Below, one piece after another: positions 38,128-47,335 of a stretch of 64,000 bases of DNA. Positions within the stretch are counted from its first letter, which is position 1. The number at the start of each line of letters is the position of its first letter. This DNA comes from Marinicella marina (GTDB lineage Bacteria > Pseudomonadota > Gammaproteobacteria > Xanthomonadales > Marinicellaceae). Both the position numbers and the translations under genes were made by a program. The stretch covers positions 210,679-274,678 of the forward strand of contig NZ_JASJNC010000005.1 in NCBI RefSeq assembly GCF_030065545.1. The letters run 5' to 3'. The notes under the pieces were generated by a model. It did not search any database. It saw only the letters and a program-made list of their open reading frames with translations, and was not told the DNA's origin.

Positions 38128-39054
38128 TTATGGTTTAACGTAATTCAAAGGGTTGACTGGTTTGCCATTTTTGCGAATTTCAAAATGCAGGTTATTGACA
38201 TTGGTGCCACTGGAACCCAATTCAGCAATTACTTGTCCGCGCGTCACGCTCATGCCTTCTTTGACCTTGAGGGTCTTGTTATGTCCATAGGCACTGAGGA
38301 AAGCATCATTGTGTTTGATGATGATTAATTCACCATAACCCAGCAGTCCATTGCCGCTGTAAACAACCACACCTGCCTCTGCTGCTTTCACCGGTTGTCC
38401 TGACTGACCTCCAATGGATATGCCTTTGCGCGCGGGATTGCTGGCCAAAAAAGTGGTGCGAATTTTACCATTGGTTGGCCACAACCATTTGAGGTTGCTG
38501 TTGTTGGGCGTTTTCACCACCATCGGCTTTTTAGCCGGTGGTCTTTGTGTGGTTGGCGTTGTTGGTACAGTTTTGGCTTGTGCTTCTGGTTTACTGGCTG
38601 GTTTATTGGCTTGTTTATTAGTTGGTTTTGGTTGGTTGTTTGTGGCTTTATTTGTATTTTTATTTGTGGCTTCATTTCTTGCCACAATGGGCTTGTTGCT
38701 GACGATGGGCTTGGTTTCAACCGTGGTGTTTTTACTGGGGCTGAAAACCACTTTATCCGGTTCGCCAGTTAATTTGAGGATTTGGTTGGGATAGATTCTG
38801 TAGGGCGGTTTGATGTTGTTGATGGCAGCTAATTGCTTGTAGTCTTTTTGGTATCGAAAACCAATGGAGTATAAGGAATCGCCTTTGACTACCTTGTGGG
38901 TTTTTTGTTGCTGATCTTTTTTGCTGTGCCGAGCATAGGATTTGGTGTGACTTCGATGTGGCTTGGTGCCCACTTCATCTACCTTGGCTGGTCTTCGGGG
39001 GGCACAAGCCACCAAGCACAGTATAATCAGCAAAATAATGGCCTTGCGCATCAC
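38128..39054 (-). CDS. nlpD: NlpD-type lipoprotein, LysM and degenerate M23 domain
   Basis: This outer-membrane lipoprotein has lipobox LVAC17. One LysM domain (HKVVKGDSLYSIGFRYQKDY, about 53-98) binds peptidoglycan. A long Lys/Asn/Pro/Thr linker (about 105-190) and a LytM/M23 domain (KGISIGGQSGQPVKAA, then YGELIIIKHND and LHFEIRKNG) follow. As in E. coli NlpD, metal-ligand residues of active M23 enzymes are missing, so it should activate an amidase rather than cut peptidoglycan. The GTG start overlaps the pcm stop; the ATG next to it is also possible. Third gene of surE-pcm-nlpD. Confidence 0.9.
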   Translation of the reverse strand: MMRKAIILLIILCLVACAPRRPAKVDEVGTKPHRSHTKSYARHSKKDQQQKTHKVVKGDSLYSIGFRYQKDYKQLAAINNIKPPYRIYPNQILKLTGEPDKVVFSPSKNTTVETKPIVSNKPIVARNEATNKNTNKATNNQPKPTNKQANKPASKPEAQAKTVPTTPTTQRPPAKKPMVVKTPNNSNLKWLWPTNGKIRTTFLASNPARKGISIGGQSGQPVKAAEAGVVVYSGNGLLGYGELIIIKHNDAFLSAYGHNKTLKVKEGMSVTRGQVIAELGSSGTNVNNLHFEIRKNGKPVNPLNYVKP

Positions 39055-39707
39055 CTGACAACACCTTCTAACAATGGCACAAAAATCACCTCACCCAACA
39101 TTTCTTTCTTATATCCATGTGATTCTTTGACAATGGCAATGAGTTTTTGTTGCTTTTTATTGCCAACGGGGAGAATCATTTTGCCACCCACTTCCAATTG
39201 ATCCAATAATTCATACGGGACCTTTTCTGGCGCGGCAGTAACGATGATGATGTCAAACAATGCCTCAGAAGGCCAACCTTCAAAGCCATCTCCGGTTTTA
39301 CAGCGGATGTTGCGGTAGCCCAGTTTGATGAATCGGCGCCGTGCGATGCGGGTCAGCTTATCGATTCGTTCAATACTGAAAACCTGGTCAACCAGTTGAC
39401 CCAGTACAGCGGCCTGGTAGCCCGAGCCAGTACCAAGCTCTAAGATCTTGACAGGATTATGGTGTTTGATTACCTCCTCAGTCATGCGAGCAACAACGAA
39501 TGGTTGCGAAATGGTTTGGCCGTATTTAATCGGCAAAGCATCATCTTCATAGGCACGATGTGCCAGTGCTTCATCAACAAATAAATGCCTAGGAACTTGC
39601 GCCATGGCCATCAACACACGCTCATCACCAATCCCACGTAAGCGCAAACGATCTATCATGCGCTGGCGGGTTCGGTCAGAGGTCATGCCTATGCCATGTG
39701 GGTTCAT
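39051..39707 (-). CDS. pcm: Protein-L-isoaspartate O-methyltransferase
   Basis: Pcm methylates isoaspartyl residues in aged proteins with S-adenosylmethionine so that they can revert to aspartate. The 218-residue protein has the family's YGQTISQPFVVARM segment, SAM motif I (ILELGTGSGYQAAVLG) and GDGFEGWPSEALFD. It overlaps surE by 4 bp and nlpD by 4 bp, so the three are tightly coupled. Confidence 0.95.
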   Translation of the reverse strand: MNPHGIGMTSDRTRQRMIDRLRLRGIGDERVLMAMAQVPRHLFVDEALAHRAYEDDALPIKYGQTISQPFVVARMTEEVIKHHNPVKILELGTGSGYQAAVLGQLVDQVFSIERIDKLTRIARRRFIKLGYRNIRCKTGDGFEGWPSEALFDIIIVTAAPEKVPYELLDQLEVGGKMILPVGNKKQQKLIAIVKESHGYKKEMLGEVIFVPLLEGVVR

Positions 39708-40468
39708 ATGTTTTTAGCCCAATCGTCCAGCTCGCTGATGAAAGCGTGTTTGGTCATATCAGTTTGAATGGGGGAGATAGAGACGTAACCATTTTTGACG
39801 GCGTGAAAGTCAGTGCCCTCACCGGCATCGGCTTCAGGCCCAGCAGGACCAATCCAATACATTTTGAATCCTCGAGGATCACGTGTTGGTATGGCGTTTT
39901 CAGCTTTGTGGCGGTAACCCAAACGAGTCACTTTCATGCCTTTGATTTCATCAATCGGTAAATTGGGCACGTTAACATTCAAGATGGTGTCTTGAGGTAA
40001 CGGGTGTTTGATCACGTGCTGGATGATTTTGTTGAGGAAATGAGTGACCGTGTAATAATCACGTTTGCGGCGATTTTCCTTAACTGAATCTAGCACAATC
40101 GACGCTGCTATGGCGGGCAGTCCTAAATAGCGCCCCTCAATGGCGGCAGCCACAGTGCCTGAATAGAGTACATCATCACCTAAATTAGCAGCATTATTGA
40201 TGCCGGAAATAACCATATCAGGTTCTTCATCTAACACACCAGTCACTGCCAAATGCACACAGTCAGTTGGTGTGCCATAAACGCTGAAGGTGTCATCGGT
40301 GACTTTCTCAACCCGAATGGGACGATCCAAAGTCAATGAGTTACTGGCTCCTGAGCGATCGCGGTTGGGGGCAAAAACCACAACATCACCCAAGTCTTTG
40401 AGCATTTCAGCCAATATTTTTATACCTTTGGCATGCACGCCATCATCGTTGCTGACCAGAAATTTCAT
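39704..40468 (-). CDS. surE: 5'/3'-nucleotidase (survival protein SurE)
   Basis: SurE is a metal-dependent phosphatase acting on nucleoside monophosphates, important in stationary phase. The N-terminus LVSNDDGVHAKGI carries the metal-binding Asp pair, followed by FAPNRDRSGASNSLT and SGINNAANLGDDVLYSGTVA, all family landmarks. The length is 254 residues. First gene of the surE-pcm-nlpD operon; truD, its usual neighbour, lies 12 kb away in this genome. Confidence 0.96.
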   Translation of the reverse strand: MKFLVSNDDGVHAKGIKILAEMLKDLGDVVVFAPNRDRSGASNSLTLDRPIRVEKVTDDTFSVYGTPTDCVHLAVTGVLDEEPDMVISGINNAANLGDDVLYSGTVAAAIEGRYLGLPAIAASIVLDSVKENRRKRDYYTVTHFLNKIIQHVIKHPLPQDTILNVNVPNLPIDEIKGMKVTRLGYRHKAENAIPTRDPRGFKMYWIGPAGPEADAGEGTDFHAVKNGYVSISPIQTDMTKHAFISELDDWAKNI

Positions 40469-40682
40469 GAAATAAGGAGTTTAAAGTAAGTGCTCATTAT
40501 AATCAGTTGGATGGTTAAAAATAAACAGTCCAAATAACAAAATATAACAATTTAAACCACGTATTCCATGACTTTTAATGTTTGAAAGGGTGTCTTCTGC
40601 TATGACATAAAATAATCTAAGATTTATTTCTGATTTAAATTAAGTCAAGTTTAATCATAATTGTTGCTCGATGTAAAAATAT

Positions 40683-40736
40683 TTGACACTAAGTTCATGT
40701 CGTGCATAATATACACCATGTCAAAAATATTATACA
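40683..40736 (+). promoter_or_regulatory. Promoter with tandem 20-bp operator for the membrane protein/XRE cassette
   Basis: A consensus -35 TTGACA (40683-40688) and -10 CATAAT (40705-40710) are separated by 16 bp. Over and just after the -10 lie two direct copies of a 20-base sequence: CATGTCGTGCATAATATACA (40696-40715) and CATGTCAAAAATATTATACA (40717-40736), identical at 15 of 20 positions. They are spaced 21 bp centre to centre, two helical turns. This suits autorepression by the XRE protein encoded at 41163, which is inference. Confidence 0.65.
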
Positions 40737-40746
40737 TTAATAAATT

Positions 40747-41163
40747 ATGAAAAATTTAACCTTTCAAGAAAAAACTCTTTGGATCAGTTTGTTTGCAGTG
40801 ATATTTGTTTATGGACTCTATTATTTAAACGTCTTACCTGCTGTCGATGGGAATATGGAGACTCCTCATATCTGGCAATACTTTAAATACATAGGGCTGC
40901 TCATCCTCGTCATTGTCATTGGTGTTGTGGCCATTGCAATCAAAGACAGAAATGAACTTGTAGATGAAAGACAAAAACTGATTGAAATGAAAGCCGACAG
41001 GGTCAGCGCCTATCTATTACATTCGGGGATTCTGGTTGCGATAGTAGTGGCTATGTTTGTACCAGGTAATTATTGGTTTATACATACTATAACAGTGGTT
41101 GGCGTGCTCACTGATGTGGTCAATAAAATACAACAACTACTTGCATATAAAAGGGGTTACTAA
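40747..41163 (+). CDS. Membrane protein of a membrane/XRE cassette
   Basis: This 138-residue protein has four predicted membrane helices in two pairs (LWISLFAVIFVYGLYYL, IGLLILVIVIGVVAIAI, SAYLLHSGILVAIVVAMFV, FIHTITVVGVLTDVV) with a charged loop (KDRNELVDERQKLIEMKADR) between them. The DERQ-containing loop before helix three is seen in DUF2178-like proteins, which often sit beside small XRE regulators. The stop overlaps the start of the regulator gene (TAATG). The function is not known. Confidence 0.7.
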   Translation: MKNLTFQEKTLWISLFAVIFVYGLYYLNVLPAVDGNMETPHIWQYFKYIGLLILVIVIGVVAIAIKDRNELVDERQKLIEMKADRVSAYLLHSGILVAIVVAMFVPGNYWFIHTITVVGVLTDVVNKIQQLLAYKRGY

Positions 41164-41381
41164 TGGGGAAGTCTCCAAATATTAGTAATCAAATCAGGTC
41201 TTTGCGATTTCACCATGAAGAAATGACTCAACAACAATTAGCAGATTTAGTTGGGGTAACCCGACAGACAATAAACGCCATTGAACACAATAAGTACTCT
41301 CCATCTTTAGAGGTGGCATTTAAGATTGCTGTTGCATTTAATAAGCCTCTAACTGAGGTATTCCAATATGAAGCGCACTGA
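41163..41381 (+). CDS. Small XRE-family (Cro/cI-type) transcriptional regulator
   Basis: The 72-residue protein is a single helix-turn-helix domain: MTQQQLADLVGVTRQTINAI forms helices 2-3, followed by NKYSPSLEVAFKIAVAF. It is of the short HTH_3 type that regulates an adjacent membrane protein gene. It starts within the stop of that gene, and its last 14 bases overlap a further micro-ORF. The likely target is the tandem operator at 40696-40736. Confidence 0.88.
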   Translation: MGKSPNISNQIRSLRFHHEEMTQQQLADLVGVTRQTINAIEHNKYSPSLEVAFKIAVAFNKPLTEVFQYEAH

Positions 41382-41439
41382 TAAACAGTTTCTGATGATT
41401 GTTATTGTCTTTTTTATTATCAACATACTATTACAATAA
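41368..41439 (+). CDS. 23-residue single-helix membrane peptide (micro-ORF)
   Basis: ATG at 41368 opens a short frame that overlaps the end of the XRE gene by 14 bases and ends at TAA 41437-41439. It encodes a charged start (MKRTDKQ) followed by one membrane helix (FLMIVIVFFIINILL). A GAGGT ribosome-binding motif lies 8 bases before the ATG. Position and composition suggest a third, translationally coupled member of the cassette, but the frame is short enough to arise by chance. Confidence 0.4.
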   Translation: MKRTDKQFLMIVIVFFIINILLQ

Positions 41440-41499
41440 AATGTTTGTGTAATGAAAACTGGAAGAAGGTGTATATGTGATTAAAGTCAATATGATTAA

Positions 41500-42462
<963 letters not shown>

Positions 42463-42466
42463 CTGA

Positions 42467-43393
42467 ATGAAATACCGCCAGTTGAGTGGTGCCGATTTAA
42501 GGCTGTCTTTAGTGGGCATGGGTTGTGCCAGTTTTTGGGGCAAAAGCAATTTCTCAGAAAAACACGCCATTGAAGTGTTTGCGGCAGCTGCAGCTTCGGG
42601 TATAAATTATTATGATACCGGTTCCAGCTATTCAGGCGGTCACGCCGAACAGCGTTTGGGCCGCGCCTTACATGCACACCCTGACGGCAAAGATGCTGTT
42701 ATAAGCAGCAAAGCGGGCACCCGAATTGGACGCTGGGGTAAACTATATAATGATTTCTCACCGGCATGGATCAGACAATCTTGTGAAAATTCATTGCGTC
42801 ACCTGCAAATCGATCACATACCGATTTTTTTCTTGCATGGGCCTAATCCAGAAGATTTCACTGCGGCGTTGTTTGAGGAATTAGAACAATTACAAAAAGC
42901 CGGTAAAATTGGTTTGATAGGCGTCAATGCTTTCGCTGAGCCTAGCTTACAGTCGTGTTTTGATTTTCCACAGATTCAATGCATCATGTTGGACTTCAAT
43001 ATTTACCAACCACAGCGGTGTGAAATGATCAAACAATTCAAGGCAGCGGGTAAAAATGTGTTCGTGGCTGGTGCGCTGGCCGGTGCAATTTATGATGACA
43101 GATTTTGGCGCTTTCAAGGGCGCAAAAGCCTGTGGTATTGGCTGCGAGCCTGGAAAAATAACCCACAACTGAAAGCCATGAAAAAACAAATGAAGTTTCT
43201 GAATGATTCGCCAAATTTGACTGCCACACAATTGGCTTTGGCTTATGTCCTTAACAACCCTGATTTAAGTACTGCTTTGGTAGGTAGTACCCGAGTGGAG
43301 CATATGCAAGAATTACTTCAAGCGGTAGATGTTCAGCTTGAGCCAGCCTTGATCAAACGCATCGAGTCACAAGCCCAACAGTTGGGCTTGTGA
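42467..43393 (+). CDS. Aldo/keto reductase
   Basis: This 308-residue TIM-barrel NAD(P)H oxidoreductase has the catalytic tetrad in place: Asp and Tyr in YYDTGSSYSGG (near residue 48), Lys in ISSKAGTRIG (near 80) and His in FFLHGPNPED (near 122). A C-terminal VLNNPDLSTALVGSTRVEH is the cofactor phosphate-binding region. The substrate is unknown. It is probably cotranscribed with hemF (5-bp gap) and is convergent with the M14 peptidase gene. Confidence 0.9.
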   Translation: MKYRQLSGADLRLSLVGMGCASFWGKSNFSEKHAIEVFAAAAASGINYYDTGSSYSGGHAEQRLGRALHAHPDGKDAVISSKAGTRIGRWGKLYNDFSPAWIRQSCENSLRHLQIDHIPIFFLHGPNPEDFTAALFEELEQLQKAGKIGLIGVNAFAEPSLQSCFDFPQIQCIMLDFNIYQPQRCEMIKQFKAAGKNVFVAGALAGAIYDDRFWRFQGRKSLWYWLRAWKNNPQLKAMKKQMKFLNDSPNLTATQLALAYVLNNPDLSTALVGSTRVEHMQELLQAVDVQLEPALIKRIESQAQQLGL

Positions 43394-43407
43394 TGGTGCG
43401 TTGCATT

Positions 43408-46056
43408 TTATAAAGGACAAACAAACTCATTCACAACCGGTCTGGTGATTGGCTCAATACCATATTCATCTGATCCATATGCACTGTCAATGGCCGTGTA
43501 TTTAAATGTTCCTGTGGTGCATTCTAGAGTGACTTCAATGCGACCCCATTCAGCGAGTTGAATATCATTGGTATTGAAGTCTGCACCGAAGGGTGTGCCT
43601 TGACCCACCTCAAAAACTTGGTCAAATGTGAAGTTGATCCCAGTGGTGGTTTGGCTGATCACACCATCAGAACCAATGAACCATTTCTGATTGCCATTGA
43701 AATCATAGGAATACCAGAGAATTACGGCTTTGCCGGTGATGGTTTCTTGGATGTGAAAACCTTCACCATCCCGCTCAGGATTGAACCAAGAACCAGCCAC
43801 ACTGGCGGCATTGAGTACTTCAGTGGGGGTAACATCACTTTGTTCCGATGGTGAAATTAAGCCGGCTGGCAAAGTGATTGGCACCAAGTCGGTGCGTAGT
43901 TTTTGACCATTTGCAGTGGTGTACTTCATTTTGCCATTTTGTACCCAGAAAGTTTGGTTGTTAGGCCCGGCAACCAAAGTGGCAGCTTCAAAGATCATTT
44001 CCAATGAGCCCTCGGTATTAAAAAACACCTCATCAATGTCAAATTCTGGACCAAAAACACCGCCTGAGGTTGACAGCAGTTGTGGAATATTGACGGCATT
44101 TTGTGCCATTAAAGGACTGGTTCCCAGCAGCCACTTGTCATTGCCATCGGCATCAAAGGTATACCATTGAACCAAGACATTGTCATCGCCCAGTGATTCA
44201 AAATTAAAGCCTTCGCCATCTCGTGAAGGGTCATACAAAAGCGCTGTTTGTGGCTTTTGTAGGCGTTGATTGAGGCCCGACTGTCCACTGACAGTCAGTT
44301 TAAGGGTACGGTCAAACCCACCTATGATAGAAGCGTTGCCATTGCTGTCTTCGTAGTTCTGCCATTGGCCATTGCGCCAAGTCACAATGGTGGCAGGGTT
44401 GGCATCAATATTTTGTCCAATCATATCAGTGGTGATGATTTCCCAATCAACAGTTGCATCATCAGCAGCTACTAGTTCAGCAGGCAATTCGAACTCAACG
44501 ACATAAGTATCATCCTTGTATTTGCTGTAAGATTCCCATGAGTCAGTTTTTTCATCAAGCCAACGACCATTGCTGAAATTTACGTTTATGCTTTGATCAC
44601 CCGTTTTAACTCTAATGATTGGGTTTAAAGGATTGGATTGACCTTGTAATACTTGTAATTGGCCTTGATCACCGCGATCTCGCATGGGCTTATCAAACTT
44701 CAGCATCAATGCATAATTTTTATCACTGAGGATTTGGCTAAATTGATGTTGGTACAGGACCCGTTCCTCAGCTGAGGTCACATCCCATTCGGCATCATAG
44801 ATAATGGCATTATTTTCAATGTCAATGATGCGGTATTGAATGATTGATGGCGGACCTGCTTGGCCATACCAAATCACCATGAAAGTTTCCGCCAATTGCT
44901 CTCTGACCCTTCTGATTTCTGATTCAGGTAAAATAAAACCGTCTGCGCCGGTGTTACCAAAACCACCGTAATCGGCACCAAAACCTGGTAAATCTGGATG
45001 GGCATCAAGGTTGAATCGATTACTTGGTTCAATTTCTAATGTCCAAGAAGGGATTTCATAAATGCTGGCAAAATAATCAGCGGTGGTCCCAATCCCGGTG
45101 CCAGGGGGGTCTGGTAAATCGACATAATTTTTGCCAGCTGGGAAAGCTCTGTGAAAATTCGTGAAGTCATTCAAAAGCCTGGTTTGTAAGGTGTTTCTGT
45201 TTTGATTGAAAGTCAGTTTGCTGAAATGCACTTGTGAAAAAGAATGGATGTCGGTGTAAACCCTCAGTTGATCAAACTCAACCAAACTCGCGGCATTGAG
45301 GCGAGCCAAGGTTTCTGGTTCAGAGTCAACGGAACTGCCGTGGTAAATTTGACTGGTTACATCAAAAGATGATTCATTGGTGGTGGCCCAAAAAGGCGCG
45401 TTGTTTCGATTTAAATCCACCCCCAACAAATGATCATTTTCAGTGGTCATTACTTCATCGACATCACGCATGTTTTTCCTGCGCATGCGGCCGTCTCTGG
45501 GCCCCGTGTTGTTGGCAAACCAGCTTTCTGCGGGATAGCGTTGGGTTTGTAAAAAACCATCGACATTGTTCACAGGGATGGTGATGATGGTGGCGTTTTC
45601 TAACAGGTACTGATAGAACGACTGGTCCTGGCTGTTGGCATCAAATGCTTCCATGATACCGGTGACTGTTTCTGGTGTTTGCCATTCACGTGCATGGATG
45701 CCACCATTGGCCATCATGGCGCCTTCTTTAACACCGTATGGAGTCAGGTCATCCTCATCGCTAAGAACATAAGCCCAGATGTCGCGGTTATAAATACTTT
45801 GGCCCACCACTTGACCGGTGATGTAATCATTGTTTAAAGCCATTGACTGGTGCTTGGCAAATAGGCCGTTATAACTTCTGAAGCCATCAAATGGCTCGGT
45901 TGTATCTACCGGTATGGGAACTGGATAACCCAAGCCCAAGGTGCTGTTTTGCTCGGTCCAAGGCAGGATGCTTTGAGCCATAGAATGGCTGCTCCATGTG
46001 CCAATAAAGAGCGCAGCAATGACTTTGAGGTGGTTTATTCTGGCTGATGATTTCAT
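43408..46056 (-). CDS. Large secreted M14 zinc carboxypeptidase with duplicated C-terminal domain
   Basis: The 882-residue protein has a signal peptide (about 1-27). The M14 catalytic domain spans about 40-400: zinc ligands in NGGIHAREWQTPE (near residue 118) and IHSFSQVHF (near 270), Arg/Asn segment GVDLNRNNAPF, catalytic Glu in SWTLEIEPS (near 340). A middle beta-rich region follows. The C-terminus has two related domains (about 605-745 and 750-882), each opening with a PxRDGEGFxxE motif and then WYxxDxxGNxKWxxG. The duplication suggests a binding or surface-retention module. Its ATG overlaps the stop of the upstream gene by 4 bp. Confidence 0.88.
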   Translation of the reverse strand: MKSSARINHLKVIAALFIGTWSSHSMAQSILPWTEQNSTLGLGYPVPIPVDTTEPFDGFRSYNGLFAKHQSMALNNDYITGQVVGQSIYNRDIWAYVLSDEDDLTPYGVKEGAMMANGGIHAREWQTPETVTGIMEAFDANSQDQSFYQYLLENATIITIPVNNVDGFLQTQRYPAESWFANNTGPRDGRMRRKNMRDVDEVMTTENDHLLGVDLNRNNAPFWATTNESSFDVTSQIYHGSSVDSEPETLARLNAASLVEFDQLRVYTDIHSFSQVHFSKLTFNQNRNTLQTRLLNDFTNFHRAFPAGKNYVDLPDPPGTGIGTTADYFASIYEIPSWTLEIEPSNRFNLDAHPDLPGFGADYGGFGNTGADGFILPESEIRRVREQLAETFMVIWYGQAGPPSIIQYRIIDIENNAIIYDAEWDVTSAEERVLYQHQFSQILSDKNYALMLKFDKPMRDRGDQGQLQVLQGQSNPLNPIIRVKTGDQSINVNFSNGRWLDEKTDSWESYSKYKDDTYVVEFELPAELVAADDATVDWEIITTDMIGQNIDANPATIVTWRNGQWQNYEDSNGNASIIGGFDRTLKLTVSGQSGLNQRLQKPQTALLYDPSRDGEGFNFESLGDDNVLVQWYTFDADGNDKWLLGTSPLMAQNAVNIPQLLSTSGGVFGPEFDIDEVFFNTEGSLEMIFEAATLVAGPNNQTFWVQNGKMKYTTANGQKLRTDLVPITLPAGLISPSEQSDVTPTEVLNAASVAGSWFNPERDGEGFHIQETITGKAVILWYSYDFNGNQKWFIGSDGVISQTTTGINFTFDQVFEVGQGTPFGADFNTNDIQLAEWGRIEVTLECTTGTFKYTAIDSAYGSDEYGIEPITRPVVNEFVCPL

Positions 46057-47168
46057 GGTTTACCTCCAGCTGATTTACCCTCAAAAGTTTGCAACCACTT
46101 GGCTGCTGCGGTGTCCTTTTCGAGCTGTGTGGTGAGCTCCTCTAAAGCCACTTCAGCAGCCTGTGTTGGGTTTAATTTTAATGCCAACAGCAGGTGATTT
46201 TTTTCTCTGGAATCATCTGACGTCATAAAACGCTGTTTTAATGCTGTGGGTAATGTCATGCTGTTTGACTGACTTAAAGCAAACGCAGCACTCGCTGCAG
46301 TGACGGGGTCATTCAGTTGTTCTGTTAAAAAACGTTCGACCCTGGAATCGTTGCTGAATTGGCTCAACAATGAAGTGCTGAATTTGCGGTCCTTTCCTGT
46401 TTGGGCTTTGGTCATTAGCAACGATTTGGCGGTACTTGGCGGCCAATGTACCAAAATTTGACGCAGGGTCATTTCTCTGACCTTCACCAGCTCAGAGGCA
46501 AGTGCTTTTTCAATCAAATCTGAACGATCAGCAACAAAACCGACATAACTGATCAGTGAATCTAGCGCACCGTTGGCGTCTTTTGAATGCAGCAGAAAAG
46601 TCGCTAACCGTTGTAATGATTGGCTGCACATCGCTCCAATGCTGTCCTTTATACCGAGCCATTGGGGCTGGCGCAATTTGATGTTTTGCTTGAGGATCTC
46701 GCTGATTTCCTTGGTGGCTTGAGGTAAATTGTTTTCAAACAGTTGATTGAAGTGTTGTTCGGTGCGGTAAGTCGTCCAAATGTTTTCTGTGCCATGGGCT
46801 TTGCTGTTGAGGTTAAAAACGGCAACTGGCAAGTGGCCTTCATGAGCGGCACGCAAAGCAATGGTTGGGTAATGCTTCATGCGGTTAACAAAGTTTTGAA
46901 AAAAATCTTGGGGTGGCTGCTGTGATATTTCAGTCAATAGATTATACAGGTGAAATTCGCGCTGCAATGGCGTGATGTTGGCCTTTAATAAGAGTTCATC
47001 TATCACCCGGTCTGGGTTTTTTGCAGTGAAGTAGTCGCTGATAAGGCTGGCTGAATTCTGGTGGTTTTTGTGGTTGCTGTAAAGCGCTTGAATCTCTGTG
47101 TCATCATAAATGACAGCAGAGGCCAAAGTGCTGTGAATCAATGCCCAAATAAGAAAGGTTGTTTTCAT
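46053..47168 (-). CDS. Exported helical-repeat-like protein coupled to the M14 carboxypeptidase
   Basis: The 371-residue protein has a short signal peptide (MKTTFLIWALIHSTLASA). The start was chosen there because AAGGA lies about 8 bases before it, while the longer frame adds 44 unlikely residues. The rest is all-helical, with paired amphipathic helices in the second half (PVTAASAAFALSQSNSM, TLRQILVHWPP) recalling HEAT-type repeats. No catalytic motif is seen. The 4-bp overlap with the carboxypeptidase gene suggests a chaperone, inhibitor or partner role, which is inference. Confidence 0.6.
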   Translation of the reverse strand: MKTTFLIWALIHSTLASAVIYDDTEIQALYSNHKNHQNSASLISDYFTAKNPDRVIDELLLKANITPLQREFHLYNLLTEISQQPPQDFFQNFVNRMKHYPTIALRAAHEGHLPVAVFNLNSKAHGTENIWTTYRTEQHFNQLFENNLPQATKEISEILKQNIKLRQPQWLGIKDSIGAMCSQSLQRLATFLLHSKDANGALDSLISYVGFVADRSDLIEKALASELVKVREMTLRQILVHWPPSTAKSLLMTKAQTGKDRKFSTSLLSQFSNDSRVERFLTEQLNDPVTAASAAFALSQSNSMTLPTALKQRFMTSDDSREKNHLLLALKLNPTQAAEVALEELTTQLEKDTAAAKWLQTFEGKSAGGKP

Positions 47169-47335
47169 GTCAGTGTCCTTGGTAGTACTGATAAATATAT
47201 TAAACGATGTGTTTCGTATAATCAATCTCACAGCAGCGCTTATATCAGCTGTTTTTTCTTGGTTCTGCAACCATGGAGTCCCACATTTATCCTCAAGCAA
47301 TGTTAAAATCGATGTTTTCTTAAACTAATTTTTTT

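Noticed and set aside
38044..38328. 94-codon plus-strand frame overlapping the nlpD end
   Set aside because: Two thirds of it is antisense to the conserved M23 domain; no start signal.
38414..38794. Hydrophobic plus-strand frame opposite nlpD
   Set aside because: It arises from the low-complexity Lys/Asn/Thr linker of NlpD read backwards.
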